From assembly GCA_900066355.1 (NCBI GenBank), contig FMEL01000009.1:62001-126000 (forward strand): a stretch of 64,000 nucleotides of DNA, in the 5' to 3' direction. The stretch comes from an uncultured Ruminococcus sp. Lineage in GTDB: Bacteria > Bacillota > Clostridia > Lachnospirales > Lachnospiraceae. Within the stretch, counting starts at the first letter, position 1, and each line of letters starts with the position of its first letter. Both the position numbers and the translations under genes were made by a program. Positions 59,274 through 64,000 of the stretch are shown here, piece by piece. The notes beneath the pieces were generated by a model that saw nothing but the letters and a program-made list of their open reading frames with translations, did no database searches and was not told where the DNA came from.

Positions 59274-60329
59274 TTATGCTTCCCAGTGGAGCAGTTCCTC
59301 ACGAAGTGTATCCAGAAGCTGTTCTTCCGGTACCTTCTTTACGATTTCTCCTTTTTTGATAAGAAGTCCCACGCCGACTCCGCCTGCGATTCCGATATCG
59401 GCTTCTTTTGCCTCTCCCGGACCGTTTACTACACAGCCCATGACAGCAACCTTGATATCCAGCGGAATATCCTGTACCATCGCCTCAACCTGATTTGCAA
59501 GTCCGATCAGATCAATACGTGTACGTCCACAGGTCGGACAGGAAACGACTTCAATGCCTCCCTTACGCAGTCCAAGTGTCTTAAGGATTCGTTTCGCCGA
59601 TTTGATTTCTTCCAGCGGTGCACCTGTCAGAGAAACACGGATCGTATCGCCGATTCCCTGGGACAGAATAATCCCCAGGCCTACTGCTGATTTGATATTT
59701 CCGGAATAAAGAGTTCCTGCCTCTGTAATTCCCACATGAAGCGGATGATCTGTCTTTTCGGCAATCAGCTCATGCGCTTTGGCGCACATCATAACATCAG
59801 AAGATTTGATACTGATCACCAGATTATCATAACCCATTTCTTCGATAATACGAACTTTGTCCAGTGCACTTTCCACAAGACCTTCTGCAGTCACACCATG
59901 ATATTTTTCTACAAGTTCCTTCTCGAGAGAACCGCTGTTTACACCAACACGAATCGGAATGTTGCGTTCTTTTGCCACATCCACAACCGCCCGAATACGG
60001 TCTGTACTTCCGATATTTCCCGGATTGATACGTATCTTATCGGCACCGTTTTCCATTGCTGCAATTGCAAGACGATAATCAAAATGAATATCTGCAACCA
60101 GTGGAATATGAATCTGTTTCTTAATTTCTTTTAAAGCCTGTGCTGCTTCCATCGTCGGTACGGCGCAGCGGATGATATCACATCCGGCAGCTTCAAGTTC
60201 CAGAATCTGACGCACAGTTGCCTCTACATTTTCTGTTTTTGTGTTTGTCATAGACTGGATCAGAATCGGGTTTCCTCCGCCAATCTTTTTATCTCCTATC
60301 TGCACAACTTTTGTATGATCACGATACAT
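59274..60329 (-). CDS. ispG: (E)-4-hydroxy-3-methylbut-2-enyl-diphosphate synthase IspG
   Basis: ATG 60329 has AAGGAGAG upstream and starts MYRDHTKVVQIGDKKIGGGN; a longer frame to 60392 lacks a site. The 351-residue enzyme has IQSMTNTKTENVEATVRQIL, ADIHFDYRLAIAAMENGADK, IRINPGNIG, and the [4Fe-4S] cysteines in SCPTCGRTRID and MGCVVNGPGEAKEAD. It makes HMBPP in the non-mevalonate isoprenoid pathway. The gap to polC is 15 nt, and to the upstream tellurite-resistance-like gene 66 nt. Confidence 0.96.
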   Translation of the reverse strand: MYRDHTKVVQIGDKKIGGGNPILIQSMTNTKTENVEATVRQILELEAAGCDIIRCAVPTMEAAQALKEIKKQIHIPLVADIHFDYRLAIAAMENGADKIRINPGNIGSTDRIRAVVDVAKERNIPIRVGVNSGSLEKELVEKYHGVTAEGLVESALDKVRIIEEMGYDNLVISIKSSDVMMCAKAHELIAEKTDHPLHVGITEAGTLYSGNIKSAVGLGIILSQGIGDTIRVSLTGAPLEEIKSAKRILKTLGLRKGGIEVVSCPTCGRTRIDLIGLANQVEAMVQDIPLDIKVAVMGCVVNGPGEAKEADIGIAGGVGVGLLIKKGEIVKKVPEEQLLDTLREELLHWEA

Positions 60330-60395
60330 AATCTTCTCTCCTTTTAGCGAAAAAGCGGAGCTGTCTATACCAAACAGCCCCCTCTTATCCATATA

Positions 60396-61568
60396 TCAGT
60401 GCTGGATTTCCAGCAGTTTTACTTTCAGGTCATTCTCCATCTTAAGCATTTCTGCCTCAGCAGCCTGTCGTTTCTCTCTGCCTTCTCTCTGGATTTTCAT
60501 CACATCATCCAGTGTCTGGATCAGGTCGGCATTTGTTTTCTGTAAAGTTTCCATATCAACAATGCCACGCTCGGATTCTTTTGCAGTCTCCACGGATGCC
60601 ATATGAAGTTTCTCAGCGTTTTTGCGAAGCAGTTCATTCGTAAGATCAGACACCTGGCTCTGTGCCTGTGCCGCCTCTGTAGAATGTGCAATACCAAGAG
60701 CAAGCACCATCTGGCTTTTCCAGAGCGGGATTGTGTTGACCAGTGTCGTCTGGATCTTTTCTGCCATCATTGTATCGTTATTCTGCACCAGACGGATCTG
60801 CGGTGCTGTCTGAAGGGAAATCATTCTGGTAAGTTCCAGATCATGAAGCTTCTTTTCGAATCTGGCACATTTGCTGTCCAGATCTTTTGCCGCCTGTGCA
60901 TCTTCCGGAAGCCCGGTTAGCTTTGCTTTCTCTTCCAGTTCTTTAAGCTTTCCGTCCCTCATTCTGGAAAGGCTTAATTTGCCTGCCTGAATGTACATGG
61001 ACAGTTCCTTGAAATACAGAAGATTCTGTTCATACATCTTATCCATCATCGCAGAATCCTTAAGGAGGCGCACCTGATGCTGCTCCAGTGTCTCGGAAAT
61101 CTTCTCGACATTTGCCTCTGCTTTGTCATATTTGTTTTTCAGAGTTTCGATCTTGTTTGCCTGTTTCTTGAAGAAGCCAAACAATCCCTTTTCTTCTTCA
61201 GCATCAAAACCCTTTAATTCTCCGACTACTCCGGTCAAAAGATCTCCTACCTCACCAAGATCCTGTGAACGTACATTTTTCAGTGCTTCATCAGAAAAAT
61301 CAGCCATCTTCTTCTGTGTTCCGGCTCCATACTGCATAACCTGTGTCAGATTTTCCAGATCGATCTTTCCTGCAAAATTTTCGACCATCTGCTGTTCTTC
61401 CGGCGTAAGGACAGTCTGTGCCATTTTCTGCTGTACCGGATTCATTTCCTGCGTAACCTCCATCAGCTGTGCCTGTACTTCCGGTTCTTTTTCCTGTTCC
61501 ATGACAAGTTCCGGCTCCAGTGTCAGCGACGGCATTCCTGTTTCTGCCTGCTTCATTTCATCACCCAT
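60396..61568 (-). CDS. telA: TelA-family toxic anion resistance protein
   Basis: The 390-residue protein is rich in helices and charged residues, with an acidic N-terminus (about 1-60) and the TelA core (about 70-385): FGFFKKQANKIETLKNKYDK, LSMYIQAGKLSLSRMRDGKL, ISLQTAPQIRLVQNNDTMMA, and KIQTTLVNTIPLWKSQMVLA. TelA homologues are linked to tellurite, antibiotic and envelope stress resistance, but the biochemical role is unknown. It lies 65 nt downstream of the XpaC gene, and this pair is conserved in Firmicutes. Confidence 0.92.
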   Translation of the reverse strand: MGDEMKQAETGMPSLTLEPELVMEQEKEPEVQAQLMEVTQEMNPVQQKMAQTVLTPEEQQMVENFAGKIDLENLTQVMQYGAGTQKKMADFSDEALKNVRSQDLGEVGDLLTGVVGELKGFDAEEEKGLFGFFKKQANKIETLKNKYDKAEANVEKISETLEQHQVRLLKDSAMMDKMYEQNLLYFKELSMYIQAGKLSLSRMRDGKLKELEEKAKLTGLPEDAQAAKDLDSKCARFEKKLHDLELTRMISLQTAPQIRLVQNNDTMMAEKIQTTLVNTIPLWKSQMVLALGIAHSTEAAQAQSQVSDLTNELLRKNAEKLHMASVETAKESERGIVDMETLQKTNADLIQTLDDVMKIQREGREKRQAAEAEMLKMENDLKVKLLEIQH

Positions 61569-61633
61569 AACGTTTTCCCTCTCATTTTCTGCATGTCGTA
61601 TATCCTTGCTGCTTTTATTTTGAATTGCTTAAA

Positions 61634-62830
61634 TTACTTTTTCTCAAAATCATTTTCGGTCAGCCCCTCCTGTGCAAGCATGGTATGCAGGACAGAAATA
61701 TCACTTGAAACATCCCATGCCGTATCCTGAAATACAGAATCCAGAAGTTTTGCAAATGCTTCGTTCAATGTATCCAGAGTATCCTCAATTTCTTTCTTTG
61801 AGGCCCGGATCGTCTCTCCCTGAATTGACTGTCTGTCCATATCTTCATAAGCATCCAGAAGTTTCACTGTCATCGGAAGATAATAATCCATCATCTTTTT
61901 GAGATCCGGAATAATCTCCGGATGCTCCTCTGCTCTCTGGAATATCTGCTCTACGATCTGCTCCATTTTGGCAATTTTGGCCGAAATCTCTTCTCCCGGA
62001 ATTGCATCATTACTTGCATGGATTTTCTTAATATATGCTTCACCCTTATCAAGAACTTCCTGCACCTGAGGACTGATCCGGCTCTGCTTTTCACTCTCCC
62101 GCATTCTCTTCTGCGCTTCCTCGGCACTGCGCTGTTCCAGCGCCTTCTGCGTTTCTTCATACTGTCTGTAGGTTTCATTGCTTGTGATCAGGCAGGTTTC
62201 CTTTGTATCTGTTCTGCCTTCCAGAAACCAGCTTTTCGCGATCATATAGTGAATATCTTTTTTGACTGATTTTATGCTTCTGCCGACTGTTTTCGCCAGA
62301 TCTTCAAAACTACAATATGTTTTGTGTCCCAGTGTTTTTTTGTATTTCTGAAAACGTTTCAGTCTGCCCAGACCAGTGCATCCTCTGCCGATCATCCCGA
62401 CTCCGGCAAGTGTACCGATTAGTGTCACAACTGTGGAGCCGATACCTCCGTGTCCCATGACCGCCTGCAGAATCTGCACGGTCAGAAGCCCGATTGCCAT
62501 ACTTCCGGAAATAATTCCGCCAAACACGATCAACAGGATATCCTTTACTTTTTCTCCGCCGGTATTACCATAAAGCTCCGGATGCGTTTCTGTATTTTCG
62601 ACAGTCCCCCGCACTTTCTGTGCCCCTGCTTCCGGCTTACGATATCCAGCCTTCTCCGGATGCTCTTTCTGATATTGTTTCAGGGTGCTGTTTACCATTC
62701 TTGTGATTGACTGGTTCAGTTCCTGATAATTGCTTGTTTTGACCGCATTTTCTATAGTTGTCTGAACTTCGCGGACTTTCTGCTCTACAAAGCTGAAATC
62801 CGATCCGTTGTCATAAGATTTTTTATCCAT
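61634..62830 (-). CDS. xpaC: XpaC-family membrane protein
   Basis: ATG 62830 has AGGAGG 6 nt upstream; a longer frame to 62932 gives an implausible Cys-rich tail and is rejected. The 398-residue protein has two or three membrane segments (about 100-155; ILLIVFGGIISGSMAIGLLT, VVTLIGTLAGVGMIG), a winged-helix-like part (CSFEDLAKTVGRSIKSVKKD) and a long helical C-terminal domain (about 230-398) with PDLKKMMDYYLPMTVKLLDA, the XpaC signature. The name comes from indolyl phosphate hydrolysis in Bacillus. With TelA it probably serves envelope or toxic-ion stress. Confidence 0.9.
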   Translation of the reverse strand: MDKKSYDNGSDFSFVEQKVREVQTTIENAVKTSNYQELNQSITRMVNSTLKQYQKEHPEKAGYRKPEAGAQKVRGTVENTETHPELYGNTGGEKVKDILLIVFGGIISGSMAIGLLTVQILQAVMGHGGIGSTVVTLIGTLAGVGMIGRGCTGLGRLKRFQKYKKTLGHKTYCSFEDLAKTVGRSIKSVKKDIHYMIAKSWFLEGRTDTKETCLITSNETYRQYEETQKALEQRSAEEAQKRMRESEKQSRISPQVQEVLDKGEAYIKKIHASNDAIPGEEISAKIAKMEQIVEQIFQRAEEHPEIIPDLKKMMDYYLPMTVKLLDAYEDMDRQSIQGETIRASKKEIEDTLDTLNEAFAKLLDSVFQDTAWDVSSDISVLHTMLAQEGLTENDFEKK

Positions 62831-62873
62831 GCCATCCTCCTGTAAACTATTTCTTATTATACAAAAATACGGA

Positions 62874-62910
62874 CAAAAAAACAAGGTACAGGAAAACGTC
62901 CTGCACCTTG
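62874..62910 (-). terminator. Intrinsic terminator of ilvE
   Basis: On the minus strand CAAGGTGCAGGA (62910-62899) pairs with TCCTGTACCTTG (62893-62882) over 12 bp with one G-T, followed by seven T. It separates ilvE from the xpaC-telA unit. Confidence 0.9.
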
Positions 62911-62938
62911 TCTTGTCTTGAATTGAATACATAATAAC

Positions 62939-63964
62939 TTATTCGATAACTTTGATCCATCCTTCCGGAGCTTCGATACGTCCCATCTGGATTCCGGTAA
63001 GTGTCTCGTAAAGTTTCTTTGTGGTCGGTCCCATTTCTTCCATTCCGCTTGGGAAACAGATTTCTTTGCCGTGGTCTACGATCTTTCCGACTGGAGAGAT
63101 AACTGCTGCAGTACCGCAAAGTCCGCATTCTGCGAAATCTTTTACTTCGTCCAGATATACTTCACGTTCTTCGACTTTCAGTCCGAGATAATGTTCTGCA
63201 ACATAGATCAGAGAACGGCGTGTGATAGATGGAAGAATACTGTTGGACTTCGGTGTTACAACGGTATTGTCCTTTGTAACAAAGATGAAGTTTGCTCCAC
63301 CTGTCTCTTCAACTTTTGTTCTTGTAGCAGAATCAAGATACATATTTTCGTCATAACCCTGACGATGTGCATCCATGATTGCATGAAGACTCATTGCATA
63401 ATTCAGACCGGCTTTGATGTGTCCTGTTCCATGCGGTGCGGCACGGTCAAAATCTGTAACACGGATCGTAATCGGTTTTGCACCGCCCTTGAAATACGGT
63501 CCAACCGGTGTGGTAAGGATACGGAACTGATATTCATCAGCCGGTTTTACGCCGATAACAGGGTTGCTTCCGAACATGTACGGACGTACATAAAGTGTTG
63601 CACCTGAACCGTATGGCGGTACATAAGCTTCATTTGCTTTGATTGTCTGTACGACAGCATCAACGAAACGATCTTCCGGGAATGCCGGCATTTCCAGTCT
63701 TCTTGCAGAATTTGCAAGACGCTCTGCGTTGAGGTCCGGACGGAATGTTACGATATGTCCGTCTTCTGTTGTATAGGCTTTCATACCTTCAAATACAGTC
63801 TGTGCATACTGGAATACACATGCACACTCATTCAGTGTAACATTCGGATCTGTGGTCAGAGTTCCTTCATCCCATTTACCATCTTTGAAGTTGGCAACAT
63901 AACGATAATCTGTCGGAATATAGCCGAATCCGATGCTGCCCCAGTCAATGTTCTTTTTTTCCAT
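62939..63964 (-). CDS. ilvE: Branched-chain amino acid aminotransferase
   Basis: The 341-residue protein is a class IV PLP aminotransferase of the type II BCAT length: DPNVTLNECACVFQYAQTVF, FEGMKAYTTEDGHIVTFRPD, PPYGSGATLYVRPYMFGSNP, and the PLP-lysine region GTGHIKAGLNYAMSLHAIMD, then VEETGGANFIFVTKD. It interconverts Leu/Ile/Val and their 2-oxo acids. GGAGG precedes ATG 63964. The promoter region is cut at 64000, so CodY control, common for this gene, cannot be judged here. Confidence 0.96.
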   Translation of the reverse strand: MEKKNIDWGSIGFGYIPTDYRYVANFKDGKWDEGTLTTDPNVTLNECACVFQYAQTVFEGMKAYTTEDGHIVTFRPDLNAERLANSARRLEMPAFPEDRFVDAVVQTIKANEAYVPPYGSGATLYVRPYMFGSNPVIGVKPADEYQFRILTTPVGPYFKGGAKPITIRVTDFDRAAPHGTGHIKAGLNYAMSLHAIMDAHRQGYDENMYLDSATRTKVEETGGANFIFVTKDNTVVTPKSNSILPSITRRSLIYVAEHYLGLKVEEREVYLDEVKDFAECGLCGTAAVISPVGKIVDHGKEICFPSGMEEMGPTTKKLYETLTGIQMGRIEAPEGWIKVIE

Positions 63965-64000
63965 AATATATCTTCCTCCATTCGTATGGATATCTTTGCT

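Overview
The window looks like the chromosome of a gut-type Lachnospiraceae (Clostridia, Firmicutes), probably Blautia or a near relative. This is inferred from moderate GC, strong AGGAGG ribosome binding sites, CodY, PolC, class III FBPase, a CIRCE-controlled groESL, a stand-alone AICAR formyltransferase next to an archaeal-type IMP cyclohydrolase, and a c-di-GMP-I riboswitch. No 16S gene is present to settle the genus.

Layout. (1) 1-5.98 kb is one end of an integrative/conjugative-type element: two sigma-70-like regulators, a small ORF, a Cro/CI repressor, a membrane protein, and a RepA-ParB-ParA module with two accessory ORFs. It abuts the 3' end of the chromosomal gene rlmD. (2) 5.98-9.65 kb carries rlmD, a YhaM-type exoribonuclease and a membrane-anchored HtrA-like protein that has lost its catalytic residues. 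(3) 9.9-13.4 kb holds a histidine kinase/response regulator pair and a secreted aromatic-rich protein. (4) 13.5-25.95 kb is a six-gene sensory operon on the minus strand: an amino-acid-type binding lipoprotein, a hybrid kinase, a REC/HD-GYP protein, a second binding lipoprotein with a 5'-nucleotidase-like C-terminus, a Cache/PAS hybrid kinase with two receivers, and a hybrid kinase with two binding domains. It starts with a promoter, a c-di-GMP-I riboswitch and an intrinsic terminator. Its only visible enzymatic output is c-di-GMP hydrolysis, so the operon seems both to sense and to set c-di-GMP. This is the best candidate for an undescribed system here.

(5) 26.1-30.7 kb is mutS2 with an OmpR-family two-component pair. 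A 23-nt direct-repeat operator upstream of mutS2 recurs, with one mismatch, upstream of the HtrA-like gene. (6) 30.7-38.6 kb has trmL, an AIR-synthase-C-domain protein, a B12/radical SAM protein, thioredoxin and its reductase, an iron alcohol dehydrogenase, two cell-wall proteins and tRNA-Gly(GCC). (7) 38.76-38.97 kb is a 213-bp near-perfect palindrome, MITE-like. (8) 39-46.5 kb has the purine genes purH(formyltransferase)-purO behind a ZTP riboswitch, guaB, groESL and codY. Two copies of a 100-nt structured repeat with compensatory changes flank groEL. codY has a near-consensus CodY box upstream. (9) 46.6-64 kb is housekeeping: topA-dprA-comM-like, a small regulator, a YARHG protein, fbp, polC, ispG, the telA/xpaC pair and ilvE.

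Coordinates, motifs and pairings were read by eye. Family names rest on recognised motifs, not on database searches. Start codons were moved to internal sites where a clear Shine-Dalgarno demanded it.
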